Source of the DNA: Mesorhizobium sp. Root157
GTDB lineage: Bacteria > Pseudomonadota > Alphaproteobacteria > Rhizobiales > Rhizobiaceae
Length of the DNA stretch: 64,000 bases
Direction: 5' to 3'
Assembly (NCBI RefSeq): GCF_001427385.1
Contig: NZ_LMGJ01000035.1
Span: 48,383-112,382 of the forward strand
The notes below the pieces were generated by a model. The model worked only from the letters and a program-made list of their open reading frames with translations. It had not been told where the DNA came from and did no database searches. Of the stretch, positions 7,809 through 16,109 are shown in pieces; within the stretch, counting starts at the first letter, position 1; the number at the start of each line of letters is the position of its first letter. The position numbers were made by a program, and so were the translations under genes.

Positions 7809-8693
7809 ATGGATGTCGATGCGCTACTGCAAAGCGTAATCCGGTTCTCCAACTTCATGACGTCGAGGCTGATCGTCTCGGGCGTGGTGTTCTACGTGGC
7901 GGCGGGGTTCACCCCGATAGGCAGCACGTCGGCGGGATTCCTGCCGGATGTCGAACTGGTGAACAAGGTGGTGCAGAACTACCAAACCATCTTCGACGTG
8001 CTGGGGGTGTCGGATTTTGCGCTTCTTTTGATCCTGTTCATTTTTCTGACCACGATCCACATCATCTACGTCGTGTTCCGCCGCATCGGGGAGTATCTGC
8101 CGCCAGCGATCCTGCCACTGCCGGGCTGGACAGCAACCGACGACGTGACGCTGAGCGCGTTCGATATCCTGCGAGAAGCCCGCGGCACGGAACATACCGA
8201 AGAGGAAAATCAGCGCCTCTACGAATTCAAGAAGAAGCTCAAGGATATCGAGGAAAGCATCGAGAAGGACTACCGGGCCGAACTGGAAGGCGTGAACGCA
8301 GCCTTTGCCATATCGAAGACGTTCATCCTGTTTTCGGCAGGGGCATGGGCCTATGCAATGGCTTCCGGCGGATATTCGGGCGACACCAATTTCCTTCTGT
8401 TGATCCTCGGTCTCTCATTGTTGACGGCGCTCTACACGACGTTCGCAATTTTCCGCGCCAATCATTTCCGCATCGGCAATCTGCGCGAGGACATCATCGT
8501 CCAGTTTCTGGGCTTCGCGAGAATCTGGCTCACGGAAGACTATCAGCAGCAGATCGCCAAGGCCTGCACGCCATCCCGCAGCTTGCGCTCGGCACACTTT
8601 GCCGTGGTCGTTCCGGTCTATGGCACGCTCGACGTGCTGATCGAGGATATGCGGCAGTGGCGCAGTCGGCGACAGCGGAGGATCGCGAACTGA
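7809..8693 (+). CDS. Uncharacterised integral membrane protein in the pyrimidine operon
   Basis: I do not recognise this 294-residue protein. It has a hydrophobic N-terminal stretch near residues 22-36 and a clear membrane segment near 69-90 (FALLLILFIFLTTIHIIYVVF). A charged, probably coiled-coil region near 125-162 follows (EEENQRLYEFKKKLKDIEES). Two more membrane segments lie near 165-185 and 195-215, with a basic C-terminus (RRQRR). It starts 13 bases after the amidohydrolase stop with only a weak ribosome binding site. It lies between two enzymes of one pathway and before the transporter genes. A membrane-associated accessory role is possible, but nothing in the sequence names a function. 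Confidence 0.75.
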   Translation: MDVDALLQSVIRFSNFMTSRLIVSGVVFYVAAGFTPIGSTSAGFLPDVELVNKVVQNYQTIFDVLGVSDFALLLILFIFLTTIHIIYVVFRRIGEYLPPAILPLPGWTATDDVTLSAFDILREARGTEHTEEENQRLYEFKKKLKDIEESIEKDYRAELEGVNAAFAISKTFILFSAGAWAYAMASGGYSGDTNFLLLILGLSLLTALYTTFAIFRANHFRIGNLREDIIVQFLGFARIWLTEDYQQQIAKACTPSRSLRSAHFAVVVPVYGTLDVLIEDMRQWRSRRQRRIAN

Positions 8694-8776
8694 ACTGACA
8701 GCGCAGTAGCAGCGCCAAAAGACTCGTACGGTACGAAACCGACAAACAGCACTACGGAATACGGGGAACAAGAACA

Positions 8777-10228
8777 ATGTCGAAAGTCATCAAGAACGGC
8801 ACTATCGTCACTGCTGATCGCACCTATAAAGCGGACGTGCTGTTCAAGCACGGCAAGATCATCGGTATCGGCCCGGACCTGCATGGCGATCATGAGTTCG
8901 ACGCCACCGGCTGCTATGTCATGCCGGGCGGCATCGACCCGCATACCCATCTGGAAATGCCCTTCATGGGCACATATTCGTCGGACGATTTCGAGAGCGG
9001 CACGCGAGCGGCGCTTGCCGGCGGAACCACCATGGTGGTTGATTTCTGCCTGCCCGCACCGCAGCAATCGCTGCTGGAAGCGTTGCAGATGTGGGACAAC
9101 AAGACCTCCAGGGCGGCCTGCGACTATTCTTTCCACATGGCGATCACTTGGTGGAGCCAGCAAGTGTTCGAGGAGATGGCAACGGTAGTCGACCGAGGCA
9201 TCACCTCATTCAAGCATTTCATGGCCTACAAGGGCGCACTGATGGTGGACGATGACGAGATGTATGCCTCGTTCCAGCGCTGTGCAGGGCTTGGCGCGTT
9301 GCCGCTCGTTCATGCCGAGAACGGCGATGTGGTGGCCGCGCTTTCACAGAAACTGCTTGCCGAGGGCAACAATGGTCCGGAGGGCCATGCCTATTCGCGC
9401 CCGCCCGAGGTGGAGGGTGAAGCGACCAATCGTGCCATCATGATCGCGGATATGGCCGGCGTCCCGCTCTACGTGGTCCATGTGTCGTGCGAGCAGAGCC
9501 ATGAAGCGATCCGCCGCGCACGCCAGAAGGGCATGCGCGTATTTGGCGAGCCGCTTATCCAGCACCTCACCCTGGACGAATCCGAGTATTTCGACAAGGA
9601 CTGGGACCACGCTGCGCGCCGCGTGATGAGCCCGCCATTCCGCAACAAGCTGCACCAGGACTCGCTGTGGGCCGGCCTTCAGGCGGGATCGCTGCAGGTG
9701 GTTGCGACCGATCACTGCGCCTTCACCACCAAGCAGAAGCGGTTCGGCGTCGGCGATTTCACCAAGATTCCGAACGGAACCGGCGGCCTTGAGGACCGTA
9801 TGCCGGTGCTTTGGACCAGGGGCGTCAATACCGGCCGGCTGACGATGAACGAGTTCGTGGCCGTGACTTCGACCAACATTGCCAAGATCCTCAACATGTA
9901 TCCCAGGAAGGGCGCCATCGTTGACGGTGCCGATGCCGACATCGTGGTGTGGGATCCCAGGCGCAAAAAGACGATTTCGGCAAACAGCCAGCAGTCGGTG
10001 ATCGACTACAATGTGTTCGAGGGCATGGAATTGACCGGCATGCCGCGCTTTGTCTTTTCTCGTGGCGAACTGGCCATTCAGGAAGCCGAGGTCAAGACGA
10101 AACCTGGACATGGCGAATTTGTTTCCCGCGAGCCGTATATGGCGGTCAATCGGGCGCTGTCGACCTGGAAGGAAATCTCCGCGCCGCGCAAGGTCGAGCG
10201 GACAGGCATTCCGGCGACAGGGGTTTGA
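8777..10228 (+). CDS. hydA: Dihydropyrimidinase (D-hydantoinase)
   Basis: This 483-residue amidohydrolase opens 5,6-dihydrouracil or dihydrothymine to the N-carbamoyl-beta-amino acid. The binuclear-metal motif DPHTHLEM (H56, H58), the carbamylated lysine K152 in FMAYKG, the histidines in VHAENGD and YVVHVS, and the aspartate in TDHCAF are all present. The length is normal for the family. GGGGA precedes the ATG. It stands in the operon with the enzymes before and after it in the pathway. Confidence 0.95.
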   Translation: MSKVIKNGTIVTADRTYKADVLFKHGKIIGIGPDLHGDHEFDATGCYVMPGGIDPHTHLEMPFMGTYSSDDFESGTRAALAGGTTMVVDFCLPAPQQSLLEALQMWDNKTSRAACDYSFHMAITWWSQQVFEEMATVVDRGITSFKHFMAYKGALMVDDDEMYASFQRCAGLGALPLVHAENGDVVAALSQKLLAEGNNGPEGHAYSRPPEVEGEATNRAIMIADMAGVPLYVVHVSCEQSHEAIRRARQKGMRVFGEPLIQHLTLDESEYFDKDWDHAARRVMSPPFRNKLHQDSLWAGLQAGSLQVVATDHCAFTTKQKRFGVGDFTKIPNGTGGLEDRMPVLWTRGVNTGRLTMNEFVAVTSTNIAKILNMYPRKGAIVDGADADIVVWDPRRKKTISANSQQSVIDYNVFEGMELTGMPRFVFSRGELAIQEAEVKTKPGHGEFVSREPYMAVNRALSTWKEISAPRKVERTGIPATGV

Positions 10229-10229
10229 T

Positions 10230-10370
10230 TTGCACCTATTGTATCTTTTGGCGGCGGTCGCCATTGTCGCGCCCGCGCAGACGCTTGCGCAATTCATGAC
10301 AACCGGCAAAAAGCGTGTGAGAAGCAATGACTGCGGCAATTTTCTGGGAGAAGCGGTCAGGTGTCGATAA
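10230..10370 (+). CDS. Predicted 46-residue secreted peptide, TTG start
   Basis: This small frame begins at a TTG one base after the dihydropyrimidinase stop. ACAGGGG (10217-10223) sits six bases before it, and the frame ends in TAATG, where the stop overlaps the ATG of the ABC ATPase gene. The first 20 or so residues look like a Sec signal peptide (HLLYLLAAVAIVAPAQTLAQ, ALA-type cleavage region). The mature part is short, basic and has two cysteines (SNDCGNF and VRCR). Signal-like composition plus stop/start coupling on both sides argue for a real gene. No family is recognised, and a chance frame in the intergenic gap remains possible. Confidence 0.5.
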   Translation: MHLLYLLAAVAIVAPAQTLAQFMTTGKKRVRSNDCGNFLGEAVRCR

Positions 10371-11191
10371 TGATCCCAGAGCCAAAACAGGCTGCCAGCA
10401 TGGCTGAGATAAAGAATGCCGTCATCGAGGCCGAGAAGCTAGGGCTGACCTTCCACACCAATGACGGCCCGGTGCAGGCGCTGGCCAATGTCAACCTGAG
10501 CATTGGCAAGGGCGAGTTCGTCTCCTTCATCGGTCCTTCCGGTTGTGGCAAGACGACCTTGCTGCGCGTTATTGCGGATTTGGAAAAGCCGACATCGGGG
10601 AAAATCCTGGTCAACGGCATGTCCGCCGAGCAGGCCCGCGCGCGCAGAGCCTACGGCTATGTCTTTCAAGCGGCGGCACTGCTTCCATGGCGCACGATCG
10701 CCAGCAATGTCGCCCTGCCGTTGGAGATCATGGGCGTGTCCAGGGCCGAGCAGGCCGCTCGTATCAAGCGCACGCTCGATCTGGTCAACCTGTCGGGATT
10801 TGAGAAGAAATATCCGTGGCAGCTCTCCGGCGGCATGCAGCAGCGTGCCTCGATCGCGCGTGCGCTTGCCTTCGACGCCGACCTGTTGTTGATGGATGAG
10901 CCGTTCGGGGCGCTCGACGAGATCGTGCGCGATCACCTCAATGAGCAACTGCTCGAATTGTGGGGGCGCACCGAAAAGACGATCTGCTTCGTGACCCACT
11001 CCATTCCCGAAGCCGTTTATCTGTCGACGCGCATCGTGGTGATGTCGCCGCGCCCCGGGCGGGTGACGGATATCATCGAATCGACGCTGCCCAAGGAGCG
11101 GCCGCTCGATATCCGCGAGACGCCGGAGTTCCTCGCAATTGCCGCCCGCGTGCGCGACGGCTTGCGCGCCGGCCATTCCTACGAGGATTGA
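10370..11191 (+). CDS. ABC transporter ATP-binding protein (nitrate/taurine/THI5-type importer)
   Basis: This 273-residue ATPase has Walker A GPSGCGKTT, signature LSGGMQQR, Walker B LLLMDEPFGALDE and the H-loop CFVTHSIPEA. It resembles ATPases of the SsuB/TauB/ThiZ group. ATG 10370 overlaps the preceding small frame's stop; an in-frame ATG at 10400 is the main alternative, and a GTG lies at 10361. It is followed by two permeases and a binding protein. Import of a pyrimidine or a related ring compound is inferred from the operon and from the THI5/NMT1-type binding protein. Confidence 0.9.
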   Translation: MIPEPKQAASMAEIKNAVIEAEKLGLTFHTNDGPVQALANVNLSIGKGEFVSFIGPSGCGKTTLLRVIADLEKPTSGKILVNGMSAEQARARRAYGYVFQAAALLPWRTIASNVALPLEIMGVSRAEQAARIKRTLDLVNLSGFEKKYPWQLSGGMQQRASIARALAFDADLLLMDEPFGALDEIVRDHLNEQLLELWGRTEKTICFVTHSIPEAVYLSTRIVVMSPRPGRVTDIIESTLPKERPLDIRETPEFLAIAARVRDGLRAGHSYED

Positions 11192-11196
11192 GCGGG

Positions 11197-12075
11197 ATGG
11201 ATCGCCTTCGCGACAAGATCATCCCGGTCACCACACTGCTGGCATTGCTTGTGGTTGGCTGGTACGCGTTTGCGGTTGTGCTCAACGGCCCATTCCAGCG
11301 CGACCTAGATCGGCGCGCCGGTGAGGTGCCGGGCACACTGGAATTCCTGGTGAAGACATGGTCGCAGCCGAAGCCGACCCTGCCTGCACCCCATCAAGTG
11401 GCGCAGAACTTCTTCAAGACGACTTTTACGGTGAAGCCTTGGAGCAATCGCAGCCTCGTCTACCATTCGTGGGTGACGCTGTCCTCGACCTTCGTCGGCT
11501 TTATCTTCGGTGCGGCGCTCGGCATCCTGATTGCCGTTGGTATCGTGCATTTCGCTTCGCTCGACCGCAGCCTGATGCCATGGATCATCACTTCGCAGAC
11601 CATTCCAATCCTCGCCATCGCGCCGATGGTGGTGGTGGTGTTCGCCGCGATCGGCGTCACCGGTTTGTTTCCAAAGGCGCTGATTTCGACATACCTGTCG
11701 TTCTTTCCCGTAGCGGTCGGCATGGTGAAAGGTTTGCGCTCGCCTGAACTGATGCATCTCGACCTGATGCACACCTATAATTCCACCCGCCCGCAAATAT
11801 TCTGGAAGCTCAGGGTGCCGGCCTCGATACCGTTCCTTTTCGCTTCCATGAAGGTCGCCGTCGCTGCAAGCCTTGTGGGTGCAATCGTCGCCGAGTTGCC
11901 GACAGGGGCGGTCGCCGGTATCGGCGCAAAACTTCTCTCGGGTTCCTACTACAGCCAGACCATCGAAATGTGGGCGGCCCTTGTTGCAGGCTCTCTGGTT
12001 GCCGTGGTGCTGGTCGCGCTGGTCGGTATTGCTGGCCGCATCACCGATCGAGCCATGGGCGGGAGGCCGGCATGA
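11197..12075 (+). CDS. ABC transporter permease (first of two)
   Basis: This 292-residue inner-membrane permease has an N-terminal helix near residues 10-30, a periplasmic stretch (about 35-85), and a five-helix core with the ATPase-coupling loop (WKLRVPASIPFLFASMKVA). The start has GCGGG close upstream, five bases after the ATPase stop. The last four bases overlap the next permease (ATGA). It should pair with the second permease in the import channel. Confidence 0.88.
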   Translation: MDRLRDKIIPVTTLLALLVVGWYAFAVVLNGPFQRDLDRRAGEVPGTLEFLVKTWSQPKPTLPAPHQVAQNFFKTTFTVKPWSNRSLVYHSWVTLSSTFVGFIFGAALGILIAVGIVHFASLDRSLMPWIITSQTIPILAIAPMVVVVFAAIGVTGLFPKALISTYLSFFPVAVGMVKGLRSPELMHLDLMHTYNSTRPQIFWKLRVPASIPFLFASMKVAVAASLVGAIVAELPTGAVAGIGAKLLSGSYYSQTIEMWAALVAGSLVAVVLVALVGIAGRITDRAMGGRPA

Positions 12076-13181
12076 TGCGCGGCTTTGTCTGGCAGATTGC
12101 GCTGACCCTGGTTCTGGTTCTTGTCGGAGCTGCGCTGGAAGTGGGCGCTGCGCAAGGAACGGCAGATGTGTGGCCGGCGCTTGGCGTGGTTGCTGTTGCG
12201 GCCTTGTTAGCCGCGGCAGTTGCCACCCGCCCTTTGACCGAGGCGGTTGTGCTGTTTGCAGGCGCGCATCTTGGTGCCTGGCTGCTGCTTTCAGGTATTA
12301 CTGGTCACGAAGGACAGGCCGGCGCGTCGTTTTATCTGGCACTGGCCGGCGCGTGGCTGCTGGCCTGGCGCTGCGTGACGGTGCTGTCGGCATTCAAACC
12401 AACATCGCGACAGGCGGCTGCCGTTCTCGGGCTTGTCATTCCGGTGATTTTCGGCGCCTGGATACTGATCATCTGGGAGGCAATCGTACGCGGTGCGGGC
12501 ATTCCGTTCCTGCTGCTGCCGCCGCCAAGCGCAATTGCGGTGCGTATTTCTGCATCTGCCGCGATCCTCGCAGCCGACGTGAACCAGACCATCTTCAAGG
12601 CGGTTGTCGCCGGCTATGCCATTGGCTGCTGCACCGGATTTGCGGCAGCGATCGCGGCGGACCGCTTCGTTTTCCTGCGGCGGGGCCTGCTGCCGATCGG
12701 GAATATGGCGGCGGCGCTGCCGATCATCGGTGTCGCGCCGATCATGGTGATGTGGTTCGGGTTCGACTGGCAGTCGAAGGCGGCAGTCGTCGTCATCATG
12801 ACGTTCTTTCCGATGCTGGTGAACACCGTCGTCGGGCTGACCGCATCCAGCCATATGGAGCGCGATCTGATGCGCACCTACGCGTCCGGCTACTGGCAGA
12901 CGCTTTTCAAGCTGCGTCTGCCAGCCGCGATGCCGTTTATTTTCAACGCACTGAAGATCAACTCGACGCTCGCCCTCATCGGCGCGATCGTCGCGGAATT
13001 CTTCGGCACGCCGGTGGTCGGCATGGGCTTCCGCATCTCGACCGAGGTCGGACGCATGAACATCGACATGGTGTGGGCCGAGATCGCGGTTGCAGCGGTC
13101 GCTGGTTCGGTCTTCTATGGTGCGGTTGCTCTCATCGAGAGGGCCGTCACGTTTTGGCATCCGTCTATCCGTGGTGGATAG
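12072..13181 (+). CDS. ABC transporter permease (second), N-terminally extended
   Basis: This 369-residue permease is longer than its partner. About 110 residues of extra hydrophobic helices (LTLVLVLVGAALEVG, GVVAVAALLAAAVA, GAHLGAWLLLSG) precede a standard permease core with the coupling loop LFKLRLPAAMPFIFNALKI. Its first ATG overlaps the previous stop (ATGATG); the second ATG at 12075 is equally well placed relative to GGGAGG. Two dissimilar permeases rather than one homodimeric permease are unusual for the SsuBC/TauBC-like group but occur in THI5-type importers. Confidence 0.85.
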   Translation: MMRGFVWQIALTLVLVLVGAALEVGAAQGTADVWPALGVVAVAALLAAAVATRPLTEAVVLFAGAHLGAWLLLSGITGHEGQAGASFYLALAGAWLLAWRCVTVLSAFKPTSRQAAAVLGLVIPVIFGAWILIIWEAIVRGAGIPFLLLPPPSAIAVRISASAAILAADVNQTIFKAVVAGYAIGCCTGFAAAIAADRFVFLRRGLLPIGNMAAALPIIGVAPIMVMWFGFDWQSKAAVVVIMTFFPMLVNTVVGLTASSHMERDLMRTYASGYWQTLFKLRLPAAMPFIFNALKINSTLALIGAIVAEFFGTPVVGMGFRISTEVGRMNIDMVWAEIAVAAVAGSVFYGAVALIERAVTFWHPSIRGG

Positions 13182-13205
13182 GTGGCACTTCAGAGGGTGA
13201 AAAGA

Positions 13206-14171
13206 ATGAAAAGACTGATCGTTTCCATGCTTGCCGGCGCAATGTCGCTGGCTGCAGTACAAAGCTGGGCTGCCGACCAGGTGACCCTGCAGTTGAAATG
13301 GGTGGCGCAGGGCCAGTTCGCCGGCTATTTCGTGGCCAAGGACAAGGGCTTCTACGAAGAGGAAGGGCTCGACGTCGACATCAAGAACGGCGGGCCTGAC
13401 ATTGCCCCCGAGCAGGTCATCGCCGGTGGCGGTGCCGATGTCATCGTCACCTGGATGGCGGCCGCCCTGGCTGCTCGTGACAAGGGCGTCAACCTGGTCA
13501 ACATCGCCCAGCCTTTCGCCAAGTCCGGCCTCGAACTGATCTGCCCGAAGGACGGCCCGGTCAAAACCGAAGCCGACTTCAAGGGCCACACACTCGGCGT
13601 CTGGTTCTTCGGCAACGAGTATCCGTTCTATGCCTGGATGAACAAGCTGGGCATCCCGACCGAGGGCGGCGCGGACGGCGTGACCGTTCTGAAGCAGAGC
13701 TTCGACGTGCAGCCGCTGATCCAGAAGCAGGCCGACTGCATCTCCGTCATGACCTACAACGAGTACTGGCAGGCGATCGACGCAGGCTTCAAGGCTGAGG
13801 ATCTCGTGGTCTTCAACTACACCGACCTCGGCAACGACCTTCTGGAAGACGGCCTTTATGTGCTTGAAGACAAACTGAAGGACCCGGCCTTCGAGGACAA
13901 AATGGTCCGTTTTGTACGGGCCTCGATGAAGGGTTGGAAATATGCCGTCGAGAATCCCGACGAGGCGGCAGGCATGGTGATCGAGGCCGGCGGCCAGGAC
14001 GAGAACCACCAGAAGCGTATGGTGGGCGAAGTGGCCAAGCTTATCGGTTCGGGCAAGCTCGATCCGGCAACCTATGAGCGCACCGCCAAGGCGCTGCTCG
14101 ACCAGAAGATCGTCACCAAGGAGCCGGCGGGCGCTTACACGACCGCGATCACGGACAAGGCGCTTCAGTAG
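13206..14171 (+). CDS. THI5/NMT1-type ABC transporter substrate-binding protein
   Basis: This 321-residue periplasmic protein starts at ATG 13206, chosen by AGAGGGTG. Its first 22 residues are a signal peptide (MKRLIVSMLAGAMSLAAVQSWA). The mature part opens with VTLQLKWVAQGQFAGYFVAKDKG (split here into VTLQLKWVAQGQF and AGYFVAKDKG), characteristic of the NMT1/THI5-like family that includes ThiY, which binds a thiamine-derived formyl-aminopyrimidine. Placement at the end of a pyrimidine-catabolism operon suggests a pyrimidine or dihydropyrimidine ligand. A thiamine-precursor pyrimidine is the alternative. Confidence 0.87.
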   Translation: MKRLIVSMLAGAMSLAAVQSWAADQVTLQLKWVAQGQFAGYFVAKDKGFYEEEGLDVDIKNGGPDIAPEQVIAGGGADVIVTWMAAALAARDKGVNLVNIAQPFAKSGLELICPKDGPVKTEADFKGHTLGVWFFGNEYPFYAWMNKLGIPTEGGADGVTVLKQSFDVQPLIQKQADCISVMTYNEYWQAIDAGFKAEDLVVFNYTDLGNDLLEDGLYVLEDKLKDPAFEDKMVRFVRASMKGWKYAVENPDEAAGMVIEAGGQDENHQKRMVGEVAKLIGSGKLDPATYERTAKALLDQKIVTKEPAGAYTTAITDKALQ

Positions 14172-14197
14172 TCAATTCTGGCTGGTGCAATTCAAGG

Positions 14198-14222
14198 AAG
14201 GGGCGGGAAGCCGCCCCTTTTT
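14198..14222 (+). terminator. Intrinsic terminator ending the pyrimidine operon
   Basis: A 9-bp stem (AAGGGGCGG, GAAG loop, CCGCCCCTT) runs into TTTTT. It lies 26 bases after the binding-protein stop and before the convergent Lrp gene. Confidence 0.9.
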
Positions 14223-14226
14223 CGTT

Positions 14227-14700
14227 TTATAGTACCTTGTCCTGGACGCGCCGCTCCTTGATCGTGCTCATGACAAAACTGGTCTCGAGCGAGGCGACAC
14301 ATTTCAGGCGCGCGATTTTCTGCTTGATGAACCGCTCATAGTCTCCGAGGTCGGAAGCTGCGACCTTCAGCATGTAGTCGCGTGAGCCGGTGACGAGGTA
14401 GCATTCCAGCACTTCGTCCCAACCTTGCACGGCTTGTTCGAACATGACGATCTCGTCTTCGTTCTGTTGGCTGAGCCGGATGGTGGCGATGGCGATCATG
14501 GTCCAGCCGAAAGCCGCCGGGTCAACCAGCGCCGTATAGCCACGGATGACGCCGGCATCTTCCAGCCGCCGCACCCGCCGCAGGCAAGGCGACGGAGACA
14601 GGCCTATGCGCTCGGCAAGCTCATTGTTGGGCAGGCGCGCGTCCGCCTGCAATTCACGGAGGATCTTCTGGTCGAATTCGTCCGCAATTTTCTGCTGCAT
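14227..14700 (-). CDS. Lrp/AsnC family transcriptional regulator
   Basis: This 157-residue protein has an N-terminal HTH (LPNNELAERIGLSPSPCLRRVRRLE) split as LPNNELAERIGLS and PSPCLRRVRRLE, followed by the RAM ligand domain with the G-D turn (CYLVTGSRDYMLKV). It is divergent from the trans-sulfuration-type gene at 14817 with a 116-base shared upstream region. Local Lrp-type regulators often control such a neighbour, so it probably senses an amino acid and controls that gene. Confidence 0.9.
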   Translation of the reverse strand: MQQKIADEFDQKILRELQADARLPNNELAERIGLSPSPCLRRVRRLEDAGVIRGYTALVDPAAFGWTMIAIATIRLSQQNEDEIVMFEQAVQGWDEVLECYLVTGSRDYMLKVAASDLGDYERFIKQKIARLKCVASLETSFVMSTIKERRVQDKVL

Positions 14701-14816
14701 TTAGGGTACCGCATGAACCTGGATTGCGCGATCGCAGCCACAGCGGCTGCAAAATAGCAAGGACCGATCTGTCGTGATCGACTAGATTGCGCCTGTAATC
14801 CCACATTGAGGACATC

Positions 14817-16100
14817 ATGACCGCGCCAAAACCCTCCAAGACCCATATCGGCAACCACAAGCTCCATCCCGAGACGTTGATGTTGGGCTATGGCTTCGAT
14901 CCGCTGCTTTCGGAAGGCGCGGTCAAGCCGCCTGTCTTTTTGACATCGACCTTCGTGTTCAAGTCTGCCGAGGAGGGACGCGATTTCTTCGACTACACTT
15001 CCGGCCGTAAGGAGCCACCGAAGGGCACCGCGGCAGGTCTTGTCTATTCGCGCTTCAACCACCCAAACAGCGAGATCGTCGAAGATCGCCTGGCGGTGTA
15101 CGAGGAAACGGAAGCCTGTATTCTGTTTTCTTCCGGCATGTCGGCAATCGCGACAGCGATATTGGCATATGCGCGACCGGGGGATGTCGTGCTGCACTCG
15201 CAGCCGCTTTATGGCGGCACCGAGACTTTGTTGTCTCGGACGCTGGCCGGCTTCGGCATTGGCGCCGTCGGCTTCTCGGATGGTGTCGACGGCAATTCGG
15301 TCCGCAAGGCGGCGAAGGAAGCTGCAGCCAAGGGCAAGGTCTCGATCATACTGGTGGAAACGCCGTCCAATCCGATCAACAGTGTCATTGACCTCGCCTT
15401 GATGAAGGCCGTCGCCGATGAACTTGGCAAGACGCAAGGGCATCGGCCCGTGGTGATGTGCGACAACACGCTGCTGGGTCCTGTCTTCCAGCGCCCGATC
15501 GAATTCGGGGCCGACATCTCGCTCTATTCGTTGACCAAATATGTCGGCGGCCACTCCGATCTCATCGCCGGCGCGGTCATGGGCTCGAAGGCCGTGACCA
15601 AGCCGATCAAGGCGTTGCGCGGCGCAATAGGTACGCAACTCGATCCTCATTCCTGCTGGATGCTGGGGCGCTCGCTGGAGACACTTTCGATCCGCATGGA
15701 AAAGGCCAATGCCAATGGACGTGTCGCTGCTGAATTCCTGCGCGACCATGCCAAGGTCGCCAAGGTCCATTATCTGCCATTCCTTGACGAGAATTCGCCG
15801 GAGGGGAAGGTTTTCGGGGCGCAGTGCAGTGGTGCAGGCTCGACCTTTTCGTTCGATATACGCGGCGGCGAGAAAGCGGCGTTCGCCTTCCTCAATTCGC
15901 TTCAGGTATTCAAGCTGGCGGTGAGCCTTGGCGGTACGGAGTCGCTCGCCAGCCACCCGGCGGCGATGACCCATTCGGGCGTGCCGATCGAGGTGCGCCA
16001 ACGTATCGGCGTTTTGGATACCACCATCCGCCTGTCGATCGGCGTCGAACATCCGGACGATCTTGTCGCCGACCTGGCACAGGCGCTGTCCGCCGCCTGA
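14817..16100 (+). CDS. Cystathionine gamma-synthase family PLP-dependent enzyme
   Basis: This 427-residue PLP enzyme of the Cys/Met metabolism family has the Schiff-base lysine K241 in [11 protein letters not shown], the cofactor stacking region [14 protein letters not shown], the substrate-phosphate stretch [16 protein letters not shown] and the C-terminal [18 protein letters not shown]. Motifs support a beta/gamma-eliminating or replacing enzyme acting on a sulfur amino acid. The exact reaction (gamma-lyase, gamma-synthase or methionine gamma-lyase) is not decided by sequence. The divergent Lrp gene is the probable regulator. Confidence 0.85.
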   Translation: MTAPKPSKTHIGNHKLHPETLMLGYGFDPLLSEGAVKPPVFLTSTFVFKSAEEGRDFFDYTSGRKEPPKGTAAGLVYSRFNHPNSEIVEDRLAVYEETEACILFSSGMSAIATAILAYARPGDVVLHSQPLYGGTETLLSRTLAGFGIGAVGFSDGVDGNSVRKAAKEAAAKGKVSIILVETPSNPINSVIDLALMKAVADELGKTQGHRPVVMCDNTLLGPVFQRPIEFGADISLYSLTKYVGGHSDLIAGAVMGSKAVTKPIKALRGAIGTQLDPHSCWMLGRSLETLSIRMEKANANGRVAAEFLRDHAKVAKVHYLPFLDENSPEGKVFGAQCSGAGSTFSFDIRGGEKAAFAFLNSLQVFKLAVSLGGTESLASHPAAMTHSGVPIEVRQRIGVLDTTIRLSIGVEHPDDLVADLAQALSAA

Positions 16101-16109
16101 GCATAGGTT

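Noticed and set aside
12291..14009. A 572-codon reverse-strand frame opposite the permease and binding-protein genes
   Set aside because: It is a shadow of two genes with clear membrane, signal-peptide and family features.
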